Under the pieces are notes generated by a model. That model saw only the letters and a program-made list of their open reading frames with translations, did no database searches and was not told where the DNA came from. From contig JAXDLK010000235.1 in assembly GCA_034666665.1 (NCBI GenBank), positions 1 to 22,539 of the forward strand: a DNA stretch of 22,539 nucleotides, read 5' to 3'. The first letter of the stretch is position 1; every line of letters begins with the position of its first letter. Position numbers and translations under genes: made by a program. Below, in pieces: positions 1 through 6,599 of the stretch. Origin of the DNA: JAXDLK01 sp034666665 (GTDB lineage Bacteria; Desulfobacterota; Binatia; JACPRU01).

Positions 1-290
1 CCGTCCGGTTTCGCGCCGTCGTCATCCCGCAAGACGTGCAGGTCGAGGAATCGGTACGGCGGAAGGTGTTCGCTCCCGATGACGCCGCCACGCTCGATCT
101 CGATGCCCCCGACCGGATCTTCGGCGCCGCCCTCCGCGCGCGCGGGATCTCGACGTACGACCTGCTGCCGGGGTTACGTCGAGCCGCGGAACACGAGCGG
201 CTCTACAAGCCGCAGGACGGACACTGGGGCGCCGCGGGCAATCGCGCCGCGGCCGATCTCCTCGCGCGCGACGTCTTCGGGATGCGTTGA
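1..290 (+). CDS. SGNH-hydrolase-like protein, C-terminal fragment
   Basis: The frame is open from the left edge (first full codon at base 3) to the TGA at 288-290, so only about the last 95 residues are present. Near the end it reads DGHWGAAGNRAAADLLA. This resembles the C-terminal block of SGNH/GDSL hydrolases and AlgX/AlgJ-like acetyltransfer proteins, where an Asp-x-His pair (D-G-H here) supplies two members of the catalytic triad. The stretch AVVIPQDVQVEE resembles the preceding core beta strand. The nucleophile Ser block and any signal peptide or membrane anchor would lie to the left of the window. In this class the protein often modifies exported polysaccharide, but nothing here shows the substrate. 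The next gene is convergent, 7 bases away. Confidence 0.55.
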   Translation, partial: VRFRAVVIPQDVQVEESVRRKVFAPDDAATLDLDAPDRIFGAALRARGISTYDLLPGLRRAAEHERLYKPQDGHWGAAGNRAAADLLARDVFGMR

Positions 291-297
291 GCCGCCG

Positions 298-1470
298 TCA
301 GCGCCGCGTGCGATCGGCGAGCAGCCGATCACGCACTTCCGGCGTCGTCGCCGCATCGATGGCCGTCCATGCCATCGCCAGCGCTCCTTCGTAGAGCGCA
401 CGGTCCGCCGCCTCCGTCGCGGCGCTCGCGGTGAACTCCGGCTGATGGTTCACCGCCGGAAGGGAGTCGATGCCGATCATCGGATGGATCGACGGCATCG
501 CCAGCGAGACGTTCCCCATGTCGGTCGAGCCGGCGAACCGCTCGGAGACCTGGCCCACCTCCTGGAAACGGCGGCCGAGAGCCTCGGCATTGCGGCGATA
601 GAGGCCGGCGAGCTCGCCGTCGTGGTGCATCTCGGCGTACGGCTTCTCGCCGCCGACGATGTCGAGGGTGGCGCCCGTCGCGGTCGCTCCGGCCTCGAAG
701 CAGCGGAACACCTTCGCGGTGATCTCGCCGAGGTCGTCGAGCGTCCGCGCGCGCACCATGTACTTCGCCGCGGTGTGAGCGGGGATGATGTTCGCCGCCT
801 CGCCCCCCTTGGTGACGATTCCGTGGATGCGGTCCGTCGGACGGATGTGCTGGCGGAGGAGACCGATGGCGGTCTGCGCGACCGTCAGAGCATCGGCGGC
901 GTTGATGCCGAGCTCGGGAAACGCCGAGGCGTGCGCCTCCTTCCCGGTGTAGCGGACGTCGAACCCGGCGACGGCGATGATCGGCGGCTCGGCCATGTCC
1001 ATCGGCGCCGGATGCACCATCATCGACGCATGCTGCCCATCGAACACGCCGCGCTCGAGGAGAAGGATCTTGCCGCCGGCCTCGCAGACCTCCTCGGCGG
1101 GTGTGCCGATCACCGTCACCGTGAGGCCGACGTCGTCCGCCACTCGCGCGGCGGCCAGCCCGGCGCCGACCGCGAGCGCGGCGATCACGTTGTGGGCGCA
1201 CGCGTGGCCGATGCCCGGAAGCGCGTCGTACTCCGCACAGATCGCGACGTGGAGTGGACCCGACCCGGCGCGCGCGCGAAACGCGGTGGGAAGACCGCCG
1301 ATGCCGCTCTCGACGGAGAACCCGAGGTCCGAGAGGCTTTCGCAGAGCCACCGCGACGCCCGTTCCTCCTCGTAGCCGATCTCGGGATGGGCGTGGATCC
1401 GGTGACTGAGCCCGATCAGATCCGCACGTGCGCTCTCCAATCGCTCGCGTGCTCCGTCCTTGGCATTCAT
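298..1470 (-). CDS. M20 family amidohydrolase/metallopeptidase (PM20D2/AbgB-like)
   Basis: This 390-residue protein has the full length and motif order of the M20D amidohydrolases, which cleave N-acyl or dipeptide-like amides with two metal ions. Visible are the HPE motif near residue 28, AEYDALPGIGHACAHN around 79-94 (Cys91 and His93 as probable metal ligands), TPAEE at 123-127, His153 and GKEAHA at 176-181, which opens the lid/dimerisation domain. The EYDALPGIGHACAHN form is closer to the PM20D2/p-aminobenzoyl-glutamate hydrolase branch than to IAA-amino-acid hydrolases; the substrate is not known. It is probably cytoplasmic, as no signal peptide is seen. The ATG follows GGGAGG at 6 nt and overlaps the stop of the upstream hydrolase gene (ATGA), so the two are translationally coupled. 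It is the last gene of the leftward cluster. Confidence 0.88.
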   Translation of the reverse strand: MNAKDGARERLESARADLIGLSHRIHAHPEIGYEEERASRWLCESLSDLGFSVESGIGGLPTAFRARAGSGPLHVAICAEYDALPGIGHACAHNVIAALAVGAGLAAARVADDVGLTVTVIGTPAEEVCEAGGKILLLERGVFDGQHASMMVHPAPMDMAEPPIIAVAGFDVRYTGKEAHASAFPELGINAADALTVAQTAIGLLRQHIRPTDRIHGIVTKGGEAANIIPAHTAAKYMVRARTLDDLGEITAKVFRCFEAGATATGATLDIVGGEKPYAEMHHDGELAGLYRRNAEALGRRFQEVGQVSERFAGSTDMGNVSLAMPSIHPMIGIDSLPAVNHQPEFTASAATEAADRALYEGALAMAWTAIDAATTPEVRDRLLADRTRR

Positions 1471-2110
1471 CGAGAACCTCCCTCGGCGGTGACGAAACGA
1501 ACCACGTGGCGTGCGACCTCGGCCTCGGCACCGAAGAAGAAGTGATCGACTCCGGAAAGGCGTACGAGCTCGTGCGGCTCCGCGACCGCCTCGAGGGTTC
1601 GTTCGAGCGCATCCATCGGACAGTAGGGATCGCGATCGCCGGCGACGAAGAGCTTCGGCTTCTCCGTCGTACGGAGGAACGACAGGTCGAACCAGCCGAC
1701 GGGAGGCGCGATCGCGACCAATCGCTCCACGCGAGCGTCGTCGGCGCCGGCCGCGAGCGCGACCACGGCGCCGAAGGAGTACCCGCCGAGCGCGAGCTTC
1801 GAGACGCCGCTGCCCTCGCCCAGGAACGCGACCGCCGCGCGCGCATCGTCACGCTCCCCTTTGCCCTCGTCGTGCTCGCCTTCGCTTCGGCCCGTCCCGC
1901 GAAAGTTGAAGCGCAGGTCGCGACCCCCGCCTCCTGGAGAGCCGTCGCGGCGCCGGTGATCAACGGGACGTCCATCGTGCCGCCGTAGAGCGGATGCGGG
2001 TGGCAGAGGACCGCGGCGACCACGGCGCCCGGGGGCGCCGCCAGCATCCCCTCGAGCCTGTGACCCGCGGCCTCGAACGTGACGGGCTCTTCTCGCATCC
2101 CCGGCAGCAT
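1467..2110 (-). pseudogene. COG2945-type alpha/beta hydrolase, split by a one-base frameshift
   Basis: Two reading frames together make one alpha/beta hydrolase of about 213 residues. The first frame starts at ATG 2110 or, alternatively, ATG 2098. It reads VLCHPHPLYGGTMDVP and then EAGVAT, where it leaves the family pattern. The second frame takes over with LRFNFRGTGRSEGEHD, then GGYSFGA (nucleophile Ser), GDRDPYCP (acid Asp) and GVDHFF (His), ending at the TGA at 1467. Family members read 'GVATLRFNFRG' without a break, so one base (a C on the coding strand) is missing at about 1915-1922. Everything else, including the catalytic triad, is intact. It could be a recent mutation, a sequencing or assembly error, or less likely programmed frameshifting. 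The stop overlaps the M20 start, as in an intact operon. Confidence 0.8.
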
Positions 2111-2166
2111 CGTCCAACCGGAGCGGGGTTGTCCAGGAGCGGACGTCGATGCGTCGTGGCGCTCGT

Positions 2167-2583
2167 TCAGCGTGCGGGCAGCGCGCCGATCTGCTGCAGC
2201 ACTCCGAGGAAATCGGCCTGACTCCACCGCTCCACGCAGCGGCCGCCGGCGAACCGCAGGATCGTGATGCCCTCGAACGAGATCGGCCGCCCCGTGGAAG
2301 GTACGCCCAGGAACTCGCCCCGATGGGTCGCATCGATACGAAAGCGGCACGCCAACGAGTCGCCTTCCCCGAGCATGTCCGAGGCGGTCAACCGCGCATC
2401 GGGAAACGCCGCCCAGAAAGCGGCGTAGAACTGCTTGATGCTCTCGAGGCCTGGCTCGACGCCCGGGTATCCATGGAGCACGGTCTCGTCGGTGTAGAGA
2501 TCGAAGTACGCGGTTCGACACGCGGGGTCGCTGAAGCACTCCATCGCATGTCGAAGCGCCGCCTTGTTGTCGCCGGCGGCCAC
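2167..2583 (-). CDS. SnoaL-like / ester cyclase family protein (NTF2 fold)
   Basis: A 138-residue protein with the size and layout of the SnoaL-like NTF2-fold family: an N-terminal helix (NKAALRHAMECF), then ESIKQFYAAFWAAFPDARLTASDML, CRFRIDATHRGEFLGVPSTGR and a closing strand ISFEGITILRFAGGRCVERW. The 'F..AFPD' and 'G.F.G.P.TGR....G..I.RF..G...E.W' patterns are characteristic of it. Such proteins bind small hydrophobic molecules or catalyse ring closure or hydrolysis, and the specific reaction cannot be read from sequence. I chose the GTG at 2583 because a strong GAGGGGAG lies about 7 nt upstream and because the longer upstream reading would overlap the preceding gene. It lies 14 bases after the DUF899 gene and is probably co-transcribed with it. 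Confidence 0.8.
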   Translation of the reverse strand: MAAGDNKAALRHAMECFSDPACRTAYFDLYTDETVLHGYPGVEPGLESIKQFYAAFWAAFPDARLTASDMLGEGDSLACRFRIDATHRGEFLGVPSTGRPISFEGITILRFAGGRCVERWSQADFLGVLQQIGALPAR

Positions 2584-2597
2584 AGGCGTCTCTCCCC

Positions 2598-3293
2598 TCA
2601 CCGGCCGTGACCGTCGTAGACGAGGCGTGGCATCCAGTTCTCCCTGCCCTCGGGCGTCAGATCGAAGAAGCTCCAGATCGGCCAGAGGAGGTCGACGTGG
2701 CGTGTGTGGCCTTCGACTGGCACGTACAGCATCTCCGCCGAGTAGAAGTGGCGGATGCCGCCGTCGTCGCGAACGAAGACGTTGCACGCCGGAAGCTGCC
2801 CGCCGTGGGAGAGCTCGGCGAAGTAGTCGGCATTGTAGGTGTTGCCGTGCGACGAGAGGAACCGCAGGTTCTGCCAACCGCGGCTCTGCGCCCACTCGCG
2901 AATGCGGCCGATCGGCGACTTCGCCACCACGGCGAGGCTGGCCCGCTGAGTGATGTGCGGTACCGAGCCGTCGAGCCCGTCGAGAAACGACGTGCACATC
3001 GGGCACGGTCGCTCCGCGTCGGGACCGTACATGAAGCTGTATACGACCAGCGACGTCGTTCCCGGCGCGAACAGCTCCGAGAGACGTGGCCGGCGAGCGT
3101 CACCGTTCGCCCCGATCTCGTCGAAGACGTAGTCCTTCGGGATCAGTCCGCCGATCGGCAGCTTCCGCCGCATCGCGGCTACGCGTTCGAGGCTCCGTCG
3201 GAGCTCCAACTCCTCCTCGAGCAAGGCGTCGCGTGCGTCACGGTACTCCCGACTCTCGCCGGGAAAACGGACGGAGTGGAGCGGGGTCGACAT
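2598..3293 (-). CDS. DUF899 family thioredoxin-like protein
   Basis: A 231-residue protein typical in length for DUF899. After an N-terminal helix (RDALLEEELELRRSLERVAAMRR) comes a thioredoxin-like core: LVVYSFMYGPDAERPCPMC around 82-100 with a Cys97-x2-Cys100 pair, then FLDGLDG, LAVVAKSPIGRIREWAQSRGW, FLSSHGNTYNADY and a C-terminal block ending WMPRLVYDGHGR. Members are annotated as AhpC/thioredoxin-fold proteins of unknown reaction. The retained CxxC makes thiol redox chemistry plausible but unproven. I chose ATG 3293 because GGAGG lies 8 nt upstream; a longer reading to 3530 would overlap the VOC gene and adds no family-like sequence. The 127-bp gap to the VOC gene holds nothing I recognise. 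Confidence 0.85.
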   Translation of the reverse strand: MSTPLHSVRFPGESREYRDARDALLEEELELRRSLERVAAMRRKLPIGGLIPKDYVFDEIGANGDARRPRLSELFAPGTTSLVVYSFMYGPDAERPCPMCTSFLDGLDGSVPHITQRASLAVVAKSPIGRIREWAQSRGWQNLRFLSSHGNTYNADYFAELSHGGQLPACNVFVRDDGGIRHFYSAEMLYVPVEGHTRHVDLLWPIWSFFDLTPEGRENWMPRLVYDGHGR

Positions 3294-3420
3294 GGGCGAG
3301 ACCTCCGGCGGCTCTTGTGGCACAGCGGCGTGGCCGGGGGTAGAAGTCCGAGCGTCGACGTACCCGGCCGCTCGACGGAGGCGGCGGGCCTGGTCACTCC
3401 GGTCGCAGCGGTTTCGACGG

Positions 3421-3822
3421 TCATCGACTCGGCGGCAACAGGCTCGCGAAACGAACGCCGAATCCGTCCGGGTCGGCGATGATGAAGTCGCGCAGCCCAT
3501 AATGGCGATCGCCGATCGGCACGACGACACGCGCGCCCGCGTCGTTGGCGAGCTTCCAGTAGTGGTCGACGTCGGCGACCATCACGCGCACGTTCGCGAG
3601 CGGGAACCCGGCGCCGCCCGCGGGCGCGGCGCTGGAGGCATCGTGATACGCCGACGGCTCGGCGAGGAAGAGCCGGTGGTCTTCCCAGGTGAGCTCGACG
3701 AAATCACCGCCGTCGCGAAGGCACTCGAACCCCAGCCGCCGGTAGAACTCGACCGAGCGGGCGATGTCCCGCACCACGATCTCGGTGACGAGCTGCTCGA
3801 CCGGCTCCACGTAGCGGCTCAT
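3421..3822 (-). CDS. VOC superfamily (glyoxalase/bleomycin-resistance-like) protein
   Basis: A 133-residue protein with a single vicinal-oxygen-chelate module pair. The first beta-alpha-beta unit is VTEIVVRDIARSVEFYRRLGF, followed by FVELTWEDHRLFLAE. The second unit is NVRVMVADVDHYWKLANDAGA, followed by VPIGDRHYGLRDFIIADPDGFGVRFA. The 'R.F...DPDG....F' ending is the usual family signature. VOC proteins include glyoxalases, dioxygenases and antibiotic-binding proteins, and the sequence does not show which this is. The ATG at 3822 follows GAGGAG at about 8 nt. It lies 48 bases downstream of the SDR gene on the same strand and probably shares its transcript. Confidence 0.85.
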   Translation of the reverse strand: MSRYVEPVEQLVTEIVVRDIARSVEFYRRLGFECLRDGGDFVELTWEDHRLFLAEPSAYHDASSAAPAGGAGFPLANVRVMVADVDHYWKLANDAGARVVVPIGDRHYGLRDFIIADPDGFGVRFASLLPPSR

Positions 3823-3870
3823 ACGCGTCGCTCCTCGCAGGTCGCGCGGGGAAAATCCGACGGGGACATC

Positions 3871-4668
3871 TCAGCGCTCGAGCCGGCAGGCGATCAGGCA
3901 GCCGCCGTCGACGATCAAGTCCGCCCCGGTGATCGATGCGGCGTCGTGTCCGAGGAGAAATTCCACCGCCGCGGCGACGTGGTCCGCCTCCGGCAGGTGC
4001 GGGATCGTGCCCGCGTCGCCACCGTCGGGTGCGAAGTCGATATCGACCTCGACCTTGCCGCTCGCGGCGTCGATCACGTTCGTGGACACGGTGTTCACGC
4101 GCACGCCGCGACGGCCGAAGTCGAGTGCCCGCCGCCGGACGAGCTCGGTCGCAGCGAGCTTCGAGATCCCGTAGGCCACCTTGGGATCGTCGCTCAGCGT
4201 TTCGACGCGCTCGACTGCATCCGCGTCGCACGGGTCTCCGATCGCGCCCAGATACTGCTTTCGCGCCAGGTGCCCGGCGATCGACGACACCACCACGACG
4301 GCGGCCCCCGCCGTCAGTGCCTTCACCGCTTCCTCGAGGAAGTTGCGGGTGCCGCCGAAGTTGAGCCGCACGATGTTCGCCACCGACGTCAGGTTCGCCG
4401 GAGCTCCGGCGGCGTGAACGACCGAGGTGACCGAACCGGCCTGAGCGGCGGAATGGAAGCCGCGGATCAAATCCGCCGGAGTGAGCACGTCGCCGACGAT
4501 TCCCTTCGTGCGAAACCCGCGATTCCGCAGCGTGACGACGGCGTCGGCGAGGGTCTCGCGGCGGTTGTCGATCAGGAACAGCGAATGGCCGCTGCGACCG
4601 AGACGCGCCGCCGCGGCAAAGCCGATCCCGCGGGAGCCGCCGGTGACCAGTGCCACGGAATCCGCCAT
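3871..4668 (-). CDS. Short-chain dehydrogenase/reductase (SDR)
   Basis: A 265-residue Rossmann-fold oxidoreductase. The nucleotide-binding motif TGGSRGIG is at 9-16, Asp34 after the second strand (FLIDNR) hints at NAD(H) preference, HAAG is at 85-88, the catalytic Ser lies in VVVSSIAG (128-129), and Tyr166-x3-Lys170 forms the YxxxK pair. The C-terminal GADLIVDGG block is standard for classical SDRs. A segment between the Ser and Tyr (about 141-163, rich in Asp) is longer than usual and resembles the SDR forms that act on steroid-like alcohols; the substrate remains unknown. The ATG follows GGAAG about 5 nt upstream. It is the first gene of the leftward cluster, so its promoter should lie in the 141-bp divergent gap shared with the DNA glycosylase gene. 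Confidence 0.88.
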   Translation of the reverse strand: MADSVALVTGGSRGIGFAAAARLGRSGHSLFLIDNRRETLADAVVTLRNRGFRTKGIVGDVLTPADLIRGFHSAAQAGSVTSVVHAAGAPANLTSVANIVRLNFGGTRNFLEEAVKALTAGAAVVVVSSIAGHLARKQYLGAIGDPCDADAVERVETLSDDPKVAYGISKLAATELVRRRALDFGRRGVRVNTVSTNVIDAASGKVEVDIDFAPDGGDAGTIPHLPEADHVAAAVEFLLGHDAASITGADLIVDGGCLIACRLER

Positions 4669-4809
4669 GCGATCTTCCGGTTGCCCAGAACCGACCTCTG
4701 CGGTGATCTATAGGGGATCGCTCTGCGGGAGGCCAATGAAGATCGTGGCGCCGATCATCGTCCGCGTGGTGCTGCCGTTCGGCACGACGTGGTACGTCAC
4801 GTCCTGACC

Positions 4810-5814
4810 ATGCCGGAGCTTCCTGACGTCACGGTGTACGTCGAGGCGCTGGAACGGCGGATCACCGGCGGAGCTCTCGAGCGCATCCGCATCGCTGGCC
4901 CGTCCCTCCTACGCTCCGTCGATCCCCCGTACCGGACGGCCGAGGGAAAACGGGTCGTCGACGTGCTTCGAATCGGCAAGCGGATCGCGATCGAGCTCGA
5001 GGACGAGCTCTTCGTCGTTCTTCATCTGATGATCGCGGGTCGCCTCCATTGGCGCCCGCCGGGCGCTCCGATCCAGCGGAAGGTCGGTCTCGCTGGCTTC
5101 GACTTCCCCGGCGGCACGCTGCTCCTCACGGAGGCGGGCACCAGGAAACGCGCGTCGATGCACGTAGTCCAGGGTGAGAGCCGACTCCGCGATCTCGACG
5201 CCGGCGGTCTCGAGGTGTTGGGCTCCGACCTCGCGGCGTTCCGTGAGGCACTGCTCCGCGAGAATCACACGATCAAGCGAGCGCTCACCGACCCGCGTCT
5301 CTTGAGCGGGATCGGCAACGCGTATTCCGACGAGATCCTGCACCGCGCTCGCCTCTCGCCGGTCCGTCTCGCGCGACGGCTCTCGGAGGACGAGCTCGAG
5401 CGCCTGCATCGCGCCACGACCGACGTTCTCCGGGAGTGGATCGATCGCCTGCGGACGCAGGCGGGGAACGGCTTTCCCGAAAAGGTCACCGCCTTCCGCG
5501 CGGAGATGGCGGTGCACGGCCGCTATGGCAAGGCTTGTCCCGCCTGCGGCACGGCCGTTCAGCGGATCGTGTACGCGGAGAACGAGTGCAACTACTGCCC
5601 CCGCTGCCAGACCGGCGGCAAGCTCCTCGCCGACCGCGCGCTGTCGCGGCTCCTCCACGGCGACTGGCCGAAGACTCTCGAGGAGCTCGAGGAGCGCCGC
5701 ACGACCCGGCAGCGTTCCGGCGCGGACATGTGCCGCGCCGGACGCGGGGTTCGGGGGGTATCGGAGGAGCGGAGCTCGCGAAGCGAGCGAGCACCGCACG
5801 GGCCCCCCGAGTAA
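4810..5814 (+). CDS. Fpg/Nei family DNA glycosylase with repeat-derived C-terminal tail
   Basis: A 334-residue base-excision-repair glycosylase/AP lyase. The chemistry needs an N-terminal Pro after Met removal, which fixes the start at ATG 4810 (MPELPDV; Pro2, Glu3). Lys57 (RIGKRI) fits the conserved beta-hairpin Lys. The H2TH motif is DPRLLSGIGNAYSDEIL at 161-177, and the zinc finger uses Cys243, Cys246, Cys263 and Cys266. In the finger, where classical Fpg has a catalytic Arg before the last Cys pair, this protein reads AENECNYC with Asn at that place, as in a divergent subfamily whose name I cannot give with certainty. The normal fold ends near residue 298. The remaining residues are encoded by the first copy of a tandem repeat, and the TAA lies inside it. 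No clear Shine-Dalgarno precedes the ATG. A 23-codon frame (4736-4807) preceded by GGGAGG ends 2 nt before it. Confidence 0.9.
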   Translation: MPELPDVTVYVEALERRITGGALERIRIAGPSLLRSVDPPYRTAEGKRVVDVLRIGKRIAIELEDELFVVLHLMIAGRLHWRPPGAPIQRKVGLAGFDFPGGTLLLTEAGTRKRASMHVVQGESRLRDLDAGGLEVLGSDLAAFREALLRENHTIKRALTDPRLLSGIGNAYSDEILHRARLSPVRLARRLSEDELERLHRATTDVLREWIDRLRTQAGNGFPEKVTAFRAEMAVHGRYGKACPACGTAVQRIVYAENECNYCPRCQTGGKLLADRALSRLLHGDWPKTLEELEERRTTRQRSGADMCRAGRGVRGVSEERSSRSERAPHGPPE

Positions 5815-5928
5815 AAAGTCCGCCGCGGACATGTGCCGCGCCGGACGCGGGGTTCCGGGGGGTATCGAAGGAGCGGAGCTCGCGAAGCGAGCGAGCACCG
5901 GACGGGCCCCCCGAGTAAAAAGTCCGCC
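5721..5928. repeat. Tandem duplication of a ~104-bp hairpin-rich element
   Basis: Two nearly identical units lie head to tail: 5721/5722-5824 and 5825-5928. They differ by one inserted C (after GGGGTTC), one G/A and one C/G change. Each unit contains a CCGCG/CGCGG hairpin (5733-5747 in copy 1), an outer 8-bp inverted repeat TCGGGGGG (5751-5758) with CCCCCCGA (5803-5810), an inner GCTCGC-GAA-GCGAGC hairpin, and GTAAAAAGTCCGCC at the end. GCGGAC near the left end and GTCCGC near the right end form terminal inverted repeats. No transposase is present. It resembles a REP/BIME- or MITE-like intergenic element. Copy 1 supplies the glycosylase C terminus and stop, and copy 2 abuts the mlaC stop. Confidence 0.85.
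5813..5830 (-). terminator. Short intrinsic-terminator-like hairpin at the repeat junction
   Basis: Read on the minus strand, GTCCG-CGG-CGGAC forms a 5-bp GC stem with a 3-nt loop directly followed by five T. It is created at the boundary of the two repeat copies. It could act as a second stop for transcripts reading out of mlaC. The stem is short, so this is tentative. Confidence 0.35.
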
Positions 5929-5945
5929 GCCTATTTCGCCGGACT
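5917..5945 (-). terminator. Probable intrinsic terminator of the mla operon
   Basis: On the minus strand the last codons of mlaC contain AGTCCG, which pairs with CGGACT 13 nt further on, followed directly by TTTT. The stop codon lies in the loop. The T run belongs to repeat copy 2, so the repeat seems to have supplied or replaced the operon terminator. Confidence 0.45.
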
Positions 5946-6599
5946 CTTGAGGCCCGGAGCGCCGGGAGCCGCCTCGCCCTTGACGTTCTTCTCGTGGAGC
6001 AGCTTCAGCAGCTGATCGATTCCGCCGCTCGCCATGATCTGCTGGAACTGCGAGCGGAAGTTCGCGACCAGGCTCACTCCCTCGACGATCACGTCGATGA
6101 TCTTCCACTCGTCGCCGATCTGGCGCACGCGATAGTCGACCTGGAACGGCTTCTGTCCCTCCCGCGCGACGTGCGTCTGCACGGTCTTGTCCCCGCGAGC
6201 CTCGTCGCGCGCGCCGATGATCTCGACCTTCTGGTCGTGGTAGCTGTCGACGTTCTGGCCGTAGGTGACCGCCAGGTGCTCCTTGAACTCCTGCGTGAAC
6301 CGGCGCTGCTGGTCCTCGTTCAGCGTCTTCCAGTGCCGCGCGAGCACCAGCTTCGAGACGGTGTCGAAATCGACCCGATGCTCGACGATCGCGAGGATCT
6401 GACTCTGCCTCTGTTCGCGCGGCAGCTGCTTCTGCTTGAGGACGGCGATCACCTCGTCGGTCACCTGCCGAACGACGTCCTCCGGATTCCCCACGGCGCT
6501 CGCGGCCGGCGGGATCGAGAGAAGCGCGGCGACCAGCAACGCGCCGATCCCGGCGAGGTCAGTCCTGCGGGTTGTCGAAGAAGTAGAGATCCTGTTCAT
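5931..6599 (-). CDS. mlaC: MlaC-type periplasmic phospholipid-binding protein
   Basis: A 222-residue exported protein of the MlaC/Ttg2D family, which carries phospholipid across the periplasm between the outer-membrane MlaA complex and the inner-membrane MlaFED complex. A Sec signal peptide is clear: Arg pair, hydrophobic GIGALLVAALLSI, and a cleavage site after AASA near residue 35. The mature part shows NPEDVVRQVTDEVIAVL, VDFDTVSKLVLARHWKTLNEDQQRRF, LAVTYGQNVDSY, VDYRVRQIGDEWKIIDVIVEGVSLVANFRSQF and GGIDQLLKLL, all family hallmarks. I prefer ATG 6599 because GGAGG lies 12 nt upstream; a GTG at 6620 is possible. The start overlaps the end of mlaA by 41 bp. It is the last gene of the operon. 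Confidence 0.9.
   Translation of the reverse strand: MNRISTSSTTRRTDLAGIGALLVAALLSIPPAASAVGNPEDVVRQVTDEVIAVLKQKQLPREQRQSQILAIVEHRVDFDTVSKLVLARHWKTLNEDQQRRFTQEFKEHLAVTYGQNVDSYHDQKVEIIGARDEARGDKTVQTHVAREGQKPFQVDYRVRQIGDEWKIIDVIVEGVSLVANFRSQFQQIMASGGIDQLLKLLHEKNVKGEAAPGAPGLKSPAK

Noticed and set aside
3294..3420. A small gene in the 127-bp gap between DUF899 and VOC genes
   Set aside because: Frames there are shadows of neighbouring reading frames; no ribosome-binding site with a sensible product.
4681..4714. TTGCCC ... TATAGG as a sigma-70 promoter for the glycosylase gene
   Set aside because: The spacing is 22 bases and the -10 match is poor; not enough to call.
5733..5824. Rho-independent terminator for the plus-strand glycosylase gene within the repeat
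   Set aside because: The hairpins are strong, but the run beside them is A on the plus strand; the T run exists only for minus-strand transcripts.
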